Shown: positions 18,287 to 25,940 of the stretch, piece by piece
How positions within the stretch are numbered: position 1 is the stretch's first letter
How the letters are laid out: every line of letters starts with the position of its first letter
Source: Nitrospirae bacterium GWB2_47_37
GTDB lineage: Bacteria; Nitrospirota; Thermodesulfovibrionia; Thermodesulfovibrionales; Dissulfurispiraceae
Direction of reading: 5' to 3'
Length of the DNA stretch: 64,000 nucleotides
NCBI GenBank assembly: GCA_001803635.1
Contig: MHDU01000080.1
Span: 1 to 64,000, forward strand
Notes under the pieces: model-generated
The model's input: the letters and a program-made list of their open reading frames with translations, nothing else
Database searches by the model: none
What the model was told of the DNA's origin: nothing
Program-made: the position numbers and the translations under genes

Positions 18287-19077
18287 ACAGTCACCTCTTT
18301 ATGCGCTCGCTCAACGAGAAAGCGGATTATGTGATTACGGATGACATAGTAAGAGGACTGTTCTATTATTGTGGACCTGCTTCTCGGCCGGGGGATGGCA
18401 ACCTCCACGGATTCCGCTATCTGCGCCTCTGGACCCGCACTCATAAGCAGTATCCTGTCCGACAGGAGTATTGCCTCATCAACGTCATGGGTTACCATGA
18501 AGACTGTGCTTCCGGTCTCGTTCCACATGCGCACCAGCTCTTCCTGAATAGTCCCTCGCGTCAGGGCGTCAATCTGTGCGAAAGGCTCATCCAGAAGGAG
18601 CATCTTCGGTTCTACCGAGAATGCTCGGGCTAGCCCTACTCGCTGTCGCATACCGCCCGACAGTGCGGCCGGTTTTTTATTTTCAGCATAGGTGAGGCCC
18701 ACCATATTGATGTATTTCTGCACCCAGTCATCGACCTTTTTGACACTCCAGTCCTTGTGGGCGGCGGTCACCGCAACACGGATGTTCTCAAATACAGTCA
18801 TCCAGGGCATCAGCGCGAAATTCTGAAATACTACCATGCGGTCGAGTCCCGGCCCTGTAATGACCTTTCCGTCGAGCTCCACCCGTCCTTCCGAAGGGGT
18901 ATCGAGGCCGGCGACAATATTCAGGAGCGTTGATTTGCCGCATCCGGAATGCCCTATTATGGATATGAACTCCCCCTTTTGCATTTCGAGGGAAATGTTT
19001 TTGAATATGCACTGCGCCCCGTTTCCATTACCGCCCGGGAAGTTTTTCGTTAAATTGTTGACTGCAAGATATGGCAT
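18283..19077 (-). CDS. Cyanate/nitrate-type ABC transporter ATP-binding protein
   Basis: A 264-residue ABC ATPase of the NrtD/SsuB/TauB family. Walker A is GHSGCGKST (about residues 42-50), the signature is LSGGMRQRVGLAR, Walker B is MLLLDEPFAQID and the switch His is in VTHDVDEAI. It energises the permease encoded immediately upstream. Substrate is inferred from the linked cyanase. Confidence 0.92.
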   Translation of the reverse strand: MPYLAVNNLTKNFPGGNGNGAQCIFKNISLEMQKGEFISIIGHSGCGKSTLLNIVAGLDTPSEGRVELDGKVITGPGLDRMVVFQNFALMPWMTVFENIRVAVTAAHKDWSVKKVDDWVQKYINMVGLTYAENKKPAALSGGMRQRVGLARAFSVEPKMLLLDEPFAQIDALTRGTIQEELVRMWNETGSTVFMVTHDVDEAILLSDRILLMSAGPEAQIAESVEVAIPRPRSRSTIIEQSSYYVIRNHIIRFLVERAHKEVTV

Positions 19078-19089
19078 GTTCTGTTCCTC

Positions 19090-19872
19090 CTAATCCACAA
19101 AAGCGATACGTTCTGCAATCTTGTTCAGCCCGAAGTCGATAATGACACCTACTATCCCGATCAGTATGATCGCGAAGATGACGCTCGTAAGCGAAAGATT
19201 GTTCCATTCGTTCCATACAAAATAACCGAGGCCCAAGGAACCGAGGAGCGCCTCGGCAGGAACAATGGCAACCCAGGCACTTCCCATTGATATCCTCATG
19301 CCCGCTATGATGGTCGGACCTGCGGCGGGCAGGACAACTTTGAACAGCCGCGAAAACCAGTTCAATTGCAGGATACTGGACACATGCATATAATCCTTCT
19401 TGATGTTTGCAACGCCGAAAGAGGTATTGGCAAGCGTCGGCCAGAGGCTTGCCATAAAGACCACAAGAAGGGCGGTTATGCCGCTGTTTTTGACGCTGTA
19501 AAGCAGTAGGGGCATCCATGCGATGGGGGAAATGGATTTTAGAATCTGGATGTACGGGTTGACCGCGCGGAAAATGGTCCTGTTCAGTCCGAGGACAACG
19601 CCGAAGATTATGGCAACGACAACCCCTGACCCGAATCCGAAGACAAGTCTTCCCATGCTGTAGAGGGTCAGTATGCCGATGCCTTTATCATTTGGCCCGT
19701 TGTCGTAAAAGGGATGCCGAATGAACTCCATTGCTGTTTTCAATACAGGGACGGGGCCCGGAAGTCCCTGTCCTGTGCCGCCGATGGTGAGAAGGTGCCA
19801 GAGCATGAGGAATACCGCCAGTATCACCATGCTGAGAAGCAGAGAGTTTTTTTGTTTTACAAGCGCCGCCAT
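19090..19872 (-). CDS. Cyanate/nitrate-type ABC transporter permease
   Basis: A 260-residue inner-membrane permease of the NrtB/SsuC/TauC family, with about six membrane helices. The EAA-loop region before the ATPase contact is around PAAGPTIIAGMRISMGSAW. It begins 5 bp after the binding-protein stop and ends 12 bp before the ATPase gene. Confidence 0.92.
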   Translation of the reverse strand: MAALVKQKNSLLLSMVILAVFLMLWHLLTIGGTGQGLPGPVPVLKTAMEFIRHPFYDNGPNDKGIGILTLYSMGRLVFGFGSGVVVAIIFGVVLGLNRTIFRAVNPYIQILKSISPIAWMPLLLYSVKNSGITALLVVFMASLWPTLANTSFGVANIKKDYMHVSSILQLNWFSRLFKVVLPAAGPTIIAGMRISMGSAWVAIVPAEALLGSLGLGYFVWNEWNNLSLTSVIFAIILIGIVGVIIDFGLNKIAERIAFVD

Positions 19873-19877
19873 CTCTC

Positions 19878-21284
19878 TTATCCCTCACTCTTGATAGCAA
19901 ATCCTTTCAAGTACTCAGAAGGTTTTGCCGGATCAAACTCTTTGCCCATGATCTTGTGTTTCTTATAGTTTGTCGCAGGCGCCTTGTATCCAAGCTCTTT
20001 CATGTACTTGGAGCAGTCTGAGGCGAGGAAAACTTCTTCCGCGATTTTTTTATAGTTTACATCTCCTTTAATATAGTTCCAGCGCTTCATCTGGGTGAGT
20101 ATCCAGACCGCCATCGATTGCCAAGGGAACGGATCAAAATCGATCCGGTCAGGGACATTATGCATATTGCCGAGCCCGTCAGGGAATTTGCCGGTAAGCA
20201 CCTGCTTTATCACTTCGACCGGCTGGTTGAGATAGTTGCGAGGAGCAATGGCCTCTGCAATACTTTCACGGTTTTCGGCTTTGTGGGCATAGTGGGTAGC
20301 ATCCACAATGGCTTTGAAGACCGCTTTAAAGGAGTTGGGCATTGTTGTCGCAAATTCCTTGGAAGTAGCAAAAGCGCAGCAGGGATGTCCCGGCCAAATA
20401 TCCTTGGAAAGCATAAAGATGAATCCGGCTCCTTCGTATACTGCCCTCTGGTTGAACGGGTCAGGAGCGAGATATCCGTCCACGTTTCCCGCCTTAAGGT
20501 TTGCAACCATTTCAGGCGGAGGGACTACCCGTATCTTTACGTCCTTGTCGGGATCGACGCCACCTTCAGCAAGGAAGTAGCGCAGGAGATAGTTATGCAT
20601 GGAGTAATCGAAAGGCACACAAAACGTAAAGCCCTTCATCTCCTTGGCGGTCTTTACTCCTCTATGCTTCATATGAAGAGTAATAGCCTGCCCGTTAATA
20701 TTTTCTACCGCAGGCATATAGAAAGGGGTCGCCTGTGAGCCGGCGCCCATGGAGATGGAAAGAGGCATGGGTGACAGCATATGGGTACAGTCTGTCTGCT
20801 TGTTGATCGCCCAGTCACGGATCATCGCCCATCCCGAAGCCTTCACCACTTCGGCGTCCTTAAGCCCATACTTTTCGTAGAATTTGAGCGGATGCGCCAT
20901 AATAATTGGAGTGGCACAGGTTATGGGGATGAACCCTATTTTCAAATTTGTTTTTTCGAGCTTGCCCGGCGCCTCTTTTGCCCAAGCCTTTGCCTTTTCA
21001 AGGGGGAACAGGTCGGAGATCAGGGCCAGGGCAGCGCCGGAACCAACGACTTTAAGGAATTCCCGGCGGCTTGTTTCATTGTTCCCGAACAGGGCCTTCA
21101 AAACCGAGTTTTCAACGGCACGATCTATTATTTCTTCTTGTGTTTCCACAGGACGAGACGATTCACCATGGTCATGGTGACAAGAGCAATGGGTGTGTGC
21201 CAATGATGAGTGCGGATCGAAGCCGTCTCCAAGACAGTTGACCGATAAAGAGACGTCTTTACTATTGCCTTTCTTATTTTTCAT
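19878..21284 (-). CDS. NrtA/CmpA-family binding protein of the cyanate ABC transporter
   Basis: A 468-residue periplasmic binding protein. It has a long N-terminal extension with a His/Cys cluster (HTHCSCHHDHGE, about residues 30-41) and then a Tat-type signal (SRREFLKVV near residue 73) followed by a hydrophobic stretch. The mature domain starts around LKIGFIPITCATPII, typical of NrtA/CmpA proteins. Together with a permease, ATPase, PII and cyanase it forms a cyanate uptake and breakdown operon. The His/Cys segment upstream of the Tat motif is unusual and could bind metal. Nitrate cannot be excluded as an additional substrate. Confidence 0.9.
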   Translation of the reverse strand: MKNKKGNSKDVSLSVNCLGDGFDPHSSLAHTHCSCHHDHGESSRPVETQEEIIDRAVENSVLKALFGNNETSRREFLKVVGSGAALALISDLFPLEKAKAWAKEAPGKLEKTNLKIGFIPITCATPIIMAHPLKFYEKYGLKDAEVVKASGWAMIRDWAINKQTDCTHMLSPMPLSISMGAGSQATPFYMPAVENINGQAITLHMKHRGVKTAKEMKGFTFCVPFDYSMHNYLLRYFLAEGGVDPDKDVKIRVVPPPEMVANLKAGNVDGYLAPDPFNQRAVYEGAGFIFMLSKDIWPGHPCCAFATSKEFATTMPNSFKAVFKAIVDATHYAHKAENRESIAEAIAPRNYLNQPVEVIKQVLTGKFPDGLGNMHNVPDRIDFDPFPWQSMAVWILTQMKRWNYIKGDVNYKKIAEEVFLASDCSKYMKELGYKAPATNYKKHKIMGKEFDPAKPSEYLKGFAIKSEG

Positions 21285-21319
21285 GCTGCCCTCCCTGTTG
21301 TTGTTTGATGGCAGTGAAG

Positions 21320-21337
21320 AAGCAATATATATACCAA
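21320..21337 (-). promoter_or_regulatory. Sigma-54-like promoter of the cyanate operon
   Basis: The minus strand reads TTGGTATATATATTGCT: GG-N10-GC with a good TTGCT -12 element and a weak -24 element. The predicted start is about 27 nt before the first gene. The distance to the paired operator is identical to that in the HTH operon. Confidence 0.6.
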
Positions 21338-21382
21338 AATATAACCAATTGATTTATAATGAATTCCCGCAATTGGATTTGC

Positions 21383-21412
21383 TACATTTTTGTAATTTGA
21401 TACAAAATTGTA
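21383..21412. promoter_or_regulatory. Paired ACA-N4-TGT enhancer (18-bp spacing), cyanate operon
   Basis: TACATTTTTGTA and TACAAAATTGTA are separated by ATTTGA. The site centre is 75 bp upstream of the -12 GC. The preceding GC and following TGA bases are also shared with the HTH-operon site, so the whole block looks duplicated or strongly selected. Confidence 0.75.
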
Positions 21413-21441
21413 TGACAAAGTCCTTCTAACGAATAACCCTT

Positions 21442-21566
21442 GAGAGGGCATTGTGCTGAAGCGGTTTCAGCAGCTCTAAGTTTCGCCGTGATGACGAAAC
21501 AGAGCTGGTGCCTCGGAGACGGACACGGATGTCCGGCGAGAATGAGCGGAAATACTATGCCCTCTC
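21442..21566. other. Candidate cloverleaf-like structured element upstream of the cyanate operon
   Basis: A 10-bp closing stem (GAGAGGGCAT at 21442-21451 with ATGCCCTCTC at 21557-21566) encloses three hairpins: TGCTGAA/TTCAGCA (21454-21472); a two-part stem GCTCT and GTTTCG with CGAAAC and AGAGC (21473-21505); and CGGACA/TGTCCG (21520-21535) inside CTCG/CGAG. No T-run follows on either strand and no coding frame is evident. It lies between the hesA-like stop and the cyanate enhancer. No known riboswitch family was recognised. Confidence 0.5.
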
Positions 21567-21588
21567 ATATTAAATGGAGGGTTAAATA

Positions 21589-22332
21589 TTAACCGCATAC
21601 CTCACAATTATCGTCCTTGCGGATATTCAACTTTTTGAATTCCATAGCTGCGGTATTAAAAACGAGCATCTGCGACATCAGCGGCTTGCCGAAGCCCGTA
21701 AGCAGCTTTATGGCTTCTACAGCCATCAGGCAGCCGAGCATTCCGGATACCGCGCCGAGAACAGGGAAGCCGAGTTCCTCCCATTCGGGATTGTCGTCGG
21801 GATACAGGCAGTTCAGGCACGGCGTAACTTCGGGGATAAAATTGAATATATATCCCTCCATTCCGTTCATCGCGGCCTCGACCATCGGAACGCCCTTCTT
21901 TACGCAGGCGTTATTTAAAGCCCGCCTCTCCTTAAAGTTAGGCCGCGCGGACAGCGCTATCTGCACGCCCTCGATCAGCTTATCGACGTTGCCGTCGGAT
22001 GTGCGCTCGTCGTATATATCGACTTCCACGTCGGGATTTATTTCCTCTATGCTTTTCTTTGCCTGCGCGACCCTGCTCTTACCTATCCGGTCATATTTCA
22101 TCAATATCTGCCTGTTCATATTCGAAAGGGTCAGATTGCCGTAATGTGCAAGAACCATTTTCCCGATACCCGCCGCTGCAAGATAAATAGCCGCTGTTCC
22201 GCCGAGCCCGCCGATACCTGCGATAAGCGCGGCGGATCTCTTCAGCTTCTGCTGATGCCTTTCAGTAAACCCTTCGAGCATAAGCTGCCTTTTATATCGC
22301 TCCCGATCCATTTCTGCAACGGCCCCAATCAT
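21589..22332 (-). CDS. hesA: HesA/ThiF/MoeB-family adenylyltransferase in the nif region
   Basis: A 247-residue E1-like adenylating protein. The nucleotide-binding GIGGLGGTAAIYLAAAGIG is at about residues 40-58. Two zinc CxxC pairs are seen, PCLNCLYP and CEVCG near the C-terminus. Family members adenylate a carrier-protein C-terminus for sulfur transfer; the HesA subgroup is commonly found in nif clusters and is thought to help metallocluster or molybdenum supply. No small ThiS/MoaD-like carrier gene is next to it. An internal Met at residue 9 is an alternative start. Confidence 0.8.
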   Translation of the reverse strand: MIGAVAEMDRERYKRQLMLEGFTERHQQKLKRSAALIAGIGGLGGTAAIYLAAAGIGKMVLAHYGNLTLSNMNRQILMKYDRIGKSRVAQAKKSIEEINPDVEVDIYDERTSDGNVDKLIEGVQIALSARPNFKERRALNNACVKKGVPMVEAAMNGMEGYIFNFIPEVTPCLNCLYPDDNPEWEELGFPVLGAVSGMLGCLMAVEAIKLLTGFGKPLMSQMLVFNTAAMEFKKLNIRKDDNCEVCG

Positions 22333-22351
22333 ACCTTTATTCTCCGGCGCT

Positions 22352-22525
22352 TCAAAAAGCGAATTTAGAAAGGCACAGGCCTAAAAGCAGAGAGCCCCAT
22401 GAGACGAACACTATATAAGTAGAGATCTCTCCGCTGTCGAGACTGCTCGACTTTCCGGCTATCAGAAACGAAACCGCAAGAGTTCCGAGCCCGAATAAAA
22501 CAAAAATAACCGCCAATCCGATCAT
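22352..22525 (-). CDS. Small two-helix membrane protein in the nif cluster
   Basis: A 57-residue protein with two hydrophobic segments (about residues 2-22 and 36-53) joined by a polar loop KSSSLDSGEIS. An in-frame GTG lies four codons upstream at 22537, but the GAGAGGTG ribosome site is correctly spaced for the ATG at 22525. It sits between nifB and the hesA-like gene on the same strand with short gaps, so it is probably part of that operon. No family was recognised. Confidence 0.55.
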   Translation of the reverse strand: MIGLAVIFVLFGLGTLAVSFLIAGKSSSLDSGEISTYIVFVSWGSLLLGLCLSKFAF

Positions 22526-22557
22526 CGCTAAATACACCTCTCTTTATTTTAAATCCC

Positions 22558-23451
22558 TTAATTGACCATCTCGCAGTATTCCTCGCCGATGCGGGCATTC
22601 AAAACCTCAAGTTCCATGTCCTTGTCCTCTCCGAGGATACCGCACGCATCCGCCCTGCACTGCTTGCAGTGCGTCATCTGCGGAATATACGGAACACATC
22701 TGTCCCTCATCCCGTTTATCGTTTCACGCGACGGCCTGCTCAGGTGTTCGAATTCAGCCTGCGGGATGAGAGGTATTATGTTCATTATGTCCGCGCCCTT
22801 TCCGCCCGCGAGCCATGCGATTAACGGGATCTCCGCATCGTTGACTCCGGGGATCAAAACGCTGTTCACCTTCACGATAAGGCCGGCGTCTATGGCGTTC
22901 CTCAAACCTTTCCACTGGTTGCATAAAAGACATTCCGCAGCGTCCTTACCCTTGTAACGCCTTCCTCTATAAAGAACCCATGAATATATTTTCTCGGCCG
23001 TCTCCGGCATAACGGCGTTGATGGTTATGGTGAGGCTCCTGACGCCGCATTTCACAAGGTCTTCAAGCCTCTCCGAAAGATAAAGGCCGTTCGTGGAAAT
23101 GCAAAGTATCAGTTCCGGGAATTCCCGGTTGATCGCCCTCATAGTCTCGAACGTCGCGTCGTTTGCCAGAGGGTCTCCCGGTCCCGCTATCCCGACTACG
23201 CTGAGATTCCCGCTCCTTCCTACAAGCGCTCTCACTCTCTCCAGCGCCTCGGAGGGCGATAAGACCCTGCTTGTGATTCCCGGCCTCGACTCATTGGCGC
23301 AGTCGTATTTTCTGATGCAATACCTGCACTGGATATTGCACGCGGGAGCTACAGGAAGATGCAGCCTCCCGAATTTGTGATGAGCCTCTTCAGAAAAACA
23401 GGGATGGCTTTTCATTATGTCATTCCCCTTGAGAACCCCTAACCGTTTCAT
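22558..23451 (-). CDS. nifB: Nitrogenase cofactor biosynthesis radical SAM protein NifB
   Basis: Radical SAM enzyme that makes NifB-co, the 8Fe-9S-C precursor of the FeMo-cofactor. The SAM cluster motif CNIQCRYC is near residue 38, and the substrate-cluster cysteines include CLLCNQWKG and the C-terminal HCKQCRADACG. The protein ends soon after, so the C-terminal NifX-like domain of proteobacterial NifB is absent. This is the short form common in anaerobes. The ATG at 23451 is preferred over a GTG at 23460 because of the GAGGTGG ribosome site. It has its own sigma-54 promoter and a NifA-type site. Confidence 0.95.
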   Translation of the reverse strand: MKRLGVLKGNDIMKSHPCFSEEAHHKFGRLHLPVAPACNIQCRYCIRKYDCANESRPGITSRVLSPSEALERVRALVGRSGNLSVVGIAGPGDPLANDATFETMRAINREFPELILCISTNGLYLSERLEDLVKCGVRSLTITINAVMPETAEKIYSWVLYRGRRYKGKDAAECLLCNQWKGLRNAIDAGLIVKVNSVLIPGVNDAEIPLIAWLAGGKGADIMNIIPLIPQAEFEHLSRPSRETINGMRDRCVPYIPQMTHCKQCRADACGILGEDKDMELEVLNARIGEEYCEMVN

Positions 23452-23492
23452 ATCATCCACCTCGCATTAAACAATAGTCTCGTATTACCAAA

Positions 23493-23508
23493 TGCAATAG
23501 TAGTGCCA
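23493..23508 (-). promoter_or_regulatory. Sigma-54 promoter of nifB
   Basis: The minus strand reads TGGCACTACTATTGCA, a perfect match to the TGGCAC-N5-TTGCA consensus. The predicted start is near 23483. Confidence 0.85.
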
Positions 23509-23566
23509 AACATATAACGTCATGAAATCACAGGGAAAGCCGGATCTTATGAATTCCCCATCTCTT

Positions 23567-23596
23567 GCATTTATGTAGCTATTGAGACATTTTTGT
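23567..23596. promoter_or_regulatory. NifA-type upstream activator site of nifB (20-bp spacing)
   Basis: TGT-N10-ACA occupies 23574-23589, the classical NifA site. Each half extends into an ACA-N4-TGT-like module (GCATTTATGT and ACATTTTTGT), 20 bp centre to centre. The site is centred 87 bp from the -12 GC. Confidence 0.75.
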
Positions 23597-23660
23597 TGTT
23601 TAATAAAGCCCGCTGTTCTGGTATAATTGGTGTAAATCTTTTTACCGGAGGGGTAACCGA

Positions 23661-24377
23661 ATGCTTGAACGCCCGAATCCGATTTTCAACAAACCTGTCG
23701 ATCCGTCGGAGGATACGGCCCAAAACAAAAAGGCAAACAAGGGCATTGCAGGCGGCGAGACATTCGACAAAATGCTGTTCTCATCTCTTGCCCCTATCAA
23801 ACCTGAAGAGACTACCGTTACCGGCATTGTAGACCGGATAATCAATCAAAATATTCAGGCGGAAGCCCGGAAACCGGCAGACGCATTCGACGGGATAATA
23901 AAAGTCGTTTTTAAACATGAAGGGCACAGGTTAGTGAAAAACGACGGGGGGAAAGGGGCTTCGCGCTTCGGCATACTCGAAAGCACCGCGCGTCAATACG
24001 GATACAAGGGCGATATCAAAAATATTTCTCAGGCGGAAGTGGAAGGCATCTACAGGAAGATGTGGGAGAAATCAGGAGCGGCCTCCTTGCCTTATCCCCT
24101 GAGCCTCGTGCACTTCGACACTTACGTGAACAGTCCGGGAGCTGCAAAGAAGCTCCTCGAAAAATCCGGCGGCGATATAGACACCTACCTGCAACTGAGG
24201 GAGAAGCGCTACAGACGCCTTGCGGAATTAAGGCCCGAAAGATACGGAAAATATCTTAAAGGCTGGACGAACAGGATCAACAGCCTCAGGGCATCTGTGA
24301 ACGAACACCGGATGATAGCAAGCGTTTTAAACGCTCCTCCAAACCCCGCCTTCAAAATAGAATCCAAAGACGCGTAA
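23661..24377 (+). CDS. GH108-type N-acetylmuramidase
   Basis: A 238-residue protein with a glycoside hydrolase 108 (ZliS-like) domain from about residue 75. The catalytic Glu is expected in FKHEGHRLV. The usual GG-motif is replaced by NDGGKGASRFGI, and the PG-binding-3-like C-terminal part reads RYRRLAELRPERYGKYLKGW. The first 70 residues are polar and probably disordered, without a signal peptide. Such enzymes occur in prophage lysis modules or act in cell-wall remodelling, for example in flagellar assembly. It is alone on the plus strand inside the nif region. Confidence 0.8.
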   Translation: MLERPNPIFNKPVDPSEDTAQNKKANKGIAGGETFDKMLFSSLAPIKPEETTVTGIVDRIINQNIQAEARKPADAFDGIIKVVFKHEGHRLVKNDGGKGASRFGILESTARQYGYKGDIKNISQAEVEGIYRKMWEKSGAASLPYPLSLVHFDTYVNSPGAAKKLLEKSGGDIDTYLQLREKRYRRLAELRPERYGKYLKGWTNRINSLRASVNEHRMIASVLNAPPNPAFKIESKDA

Positions 24378-24398
24378 GCAGTAGAATTCTGCGCGCCT

Positions 24399-24674
24399 CT
24401 ACAGCGCTATATGCACGTGACATTTCTTTGTGCAGGCGCGGGAACATGCCTCGCATCCTATACATTCTTCCGGATTGGCTATCGACATTACCTTATTGCC
24501 CATGTCGTCTCCGTACTCGTCCTCTCCTTCAAACGGCTTTTCGATAAGCTCAAGCACCTCGCGGCTGCAGACCTTATAGCACCTGCCGCAACCGATGCAT
24601 TTCTCCACGTCGATGGACTCTATGAATTTAGGCGTCCACTCCTTCCCGCCTCTCGTATATCCTACAATTGCCAT
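24399..24674 (-). CDS. fdxB: Nif-specific 2[4Fe-4S] ferredoxin (ferredoxin III type)
   Basis: A 91-residue ferredoxin with two cluster motifs, KCIGCGRCYKVCSREVLEL and ECIGCEACSRACTKKC. These are separated by a 30-residue acidic insert (FEGEDEYGDDMGNK), the pattern of nif-associated ferredoxin III. It probably supplies electrons to nitrogenase or to cofactor synthesis. It lies 9 bp downstream of nifI2 in the nifH operon direction and converges on the muramidase gene. Confidence 0.88.
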   Translation of the reverse strand: MAIVGYTRGGKEWTPKFIESIDVEKCIGCGRCYKVCSREVLELIEKPFEGEDEYGDDMGNKVMSIANPEECIGCEACSRACTKKCHVHIAL

Positions 24675-24683
24675 AACTCCTCC

Positions 24684-25100
24684 TTACGCTATCGCCTCTC
24701 CGTCATGCTCTCCTGTCCTCACCCTTACGGCTCCCTCTATCGGCGAAACGAATATCTTCCCGTCTCCGGCCTTGCCTGTCTGATTCACCCTGATTATGGA
24801 CTTCACAATCTTAGTCACCACGTCATCCGGCACCACGATAGTGAGCATCCTCTTCGGCACATACAACGCTATCTTAGGCAGCGTGTGCTCAAGCGCGTAT
24901 GTTGAAGGAGTAGGGGTAAGCTTCACCGCGGTGCAAAAGCTGTCCGGCATCTCGGAATCCATCTCAGCGCACATTGCGCCTTTCTGTTTTCCTCTGCCGT
25001 CAACGCTCTGAATAGTGAGCGACGGATAACCCAGTTCGTCAAGCACTGTCTTTGTTTCCGGGAGCTTATCTCTCCTTATAATCGCCGTTATTTCTTTCAT
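24684..25100 (-). CDS. nifI2: Nitrogenase-regulating PII protein NifI2
   Basis: A 138-residue PII-family protein with an enlarged T-loop region (about residues 35-80), characteristic of NifI2/GlnBB. The C-terminal [22 protein letters not shown] signature is intact. With NifI1 it forms the complex that inhibits dinitrogenase post-translationally and is relieved by 2-oxoglutarate in methanogens. Usually nifI1 and nifI2 lie between nifH and nifD; here they follow nifX. Confidence 0.9.
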   Translation of the reverse strand: MKEITAIIRRDKLPETKTVLDELGYPSLTIQSVDGRGKQKGAMCAEMDSEMPDSFCTAVKLTPTPSTYALEHTLPKIALYVPKRMLTIVVPDDVVTKIVKSIIRVNQTGKAGDGKIFVSPIEGAVRVRTGEHDGEAIA

Positions 25101-25163
25101 CGTTAGACCTCCTTTTATTCGATTACTTTATAGGCATGCCCTCCATGCCATACATGCATTTAA

Positions 25164-25481
25164 CTATAATACTGCCTCTCCTGTTCTAACGGTATATGTC
25201 GCTTCCACAGGGCTGATAAAGACCTTGCCGTCTCCAATAAAACCTGTCCTTGCCTTGTCCTGAATTATCTTGACTACCCTGTCCACGTCTTCATTATCGA
25301 CAACAGTCATGAGGAGGGTCTTCGGAAGCTCGTCGTAATGCACGGGCCCGACTTGCAGCCCTTTCTGCTTTCCCCTTCCGAACACAGGCATCTTTGTAAG
25401 GGACGGGAATCCCGCGCCCTCCAATGCCAGCACCACCTCCTGCTCTTTTTCCGGTCTGATAAAAGCCCTGATCATCTTCAT
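25164..25481 (-). CDS. nifI1: Nitrogenase-regulating PII protein NifI1
   Basis: A 105-residue PII-family protein with the NifI1 T-loop GRGKQKGLQVGPVHYDELPK and the C-terminal GFIGDGKVFISPVEATYTV. It is paired with NifI2, 63 bp downstream, and together they are expected to switch off dinitrogenase when fixed nitrogen is present. Its T-loop is closely matched by the PII of the cyanate operon. Confidence 0.92.
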   Translation of the reverse strand: MKMIRAFIRPEKEQEVVLALEGAGFPSLTKMPVFGRGKQKGLQVGPVHYDELPKTLLMTVVDNEDVDRVVKIIQDKARTGFIGDGKVFISPVEATYTVRTGEAVL

Positions 25482-25544
25482 CTCTCTTTCCTCCTATTTA
25501 AATTTATTAGTCATTAGTTTTACTTTTTTACCAATGACCGGTGA

Positions 25545-25940
25545 CTATTTACTGCCCATCGCCTTTTTCAGCCATATCGGCGGCGATGTATGCGCGGTCT
25601 CCATCAGCTTCCGCATAGACTCTTCAATCGAAACGGCTTCTTTCACCTTTACGGGCATGATCCCTTTCCTTGCAAGCCGCGCCGCGGAAGGCCCGCCTAT
25701 TTCCGTCAGATATATGATCTTGCAGTCCGCCAGTTTATCCGTTTTGTCCTGCACCTTTTCGTCATGCGCGCGTCCCATTCCCTTAGTCCCTTCTACTGCC
25801 GTATCCCTTCCGTCGGCAAACTTCCTCATCTCAAGGAATTTATAACCTTCATTGGTCAATTCGTACACTGCGAACATTCCCGCCCTGCCGAAATGCTCAT
25901 CCACCATCACGCCGTCTGTTGTTGCAAATGCGATTTTCAT
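25545..25940 (-). CDS. nifX: Iron-molybdenum cofactor-binding protein NifX
   Basis: A 131-residue protein of the NifX/NafY/NifB-C-terminal family that carries NifB-co or FeMo-co intermediates between NifB, NifEN and dinitrogenase. The start MKIAFATTDGVMVDEHFG with its DEHFG signature is typical, as is the ADCKIIYLTEIGGPSAARL segment. It overlaps the nifEN stop by 4 bp. Since NifB here lacks its own NifX domain, this protein may provide that function. Confidence 0.9.
   Translation of the reverse strand: MKIAFATTDGVMVDEHFGRAGMFAVYELTNEGYKFLEMRKFADGRDTAVEGTKGMGRAHDEKVQDKTDKLADCKIIYLTEIGGPSAARLARKGIMPVKVKEAVSIEESMRKLMETAHTSPPIWLKKAMGSK

Noticed and set aside
21442-21566. Molybdenum-cofactor or cobalamin riboswitch
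   Set aside because: I could not match the conserved core of either family, and neighbouring genes give no clear target. It was left as an unnamed structured element.
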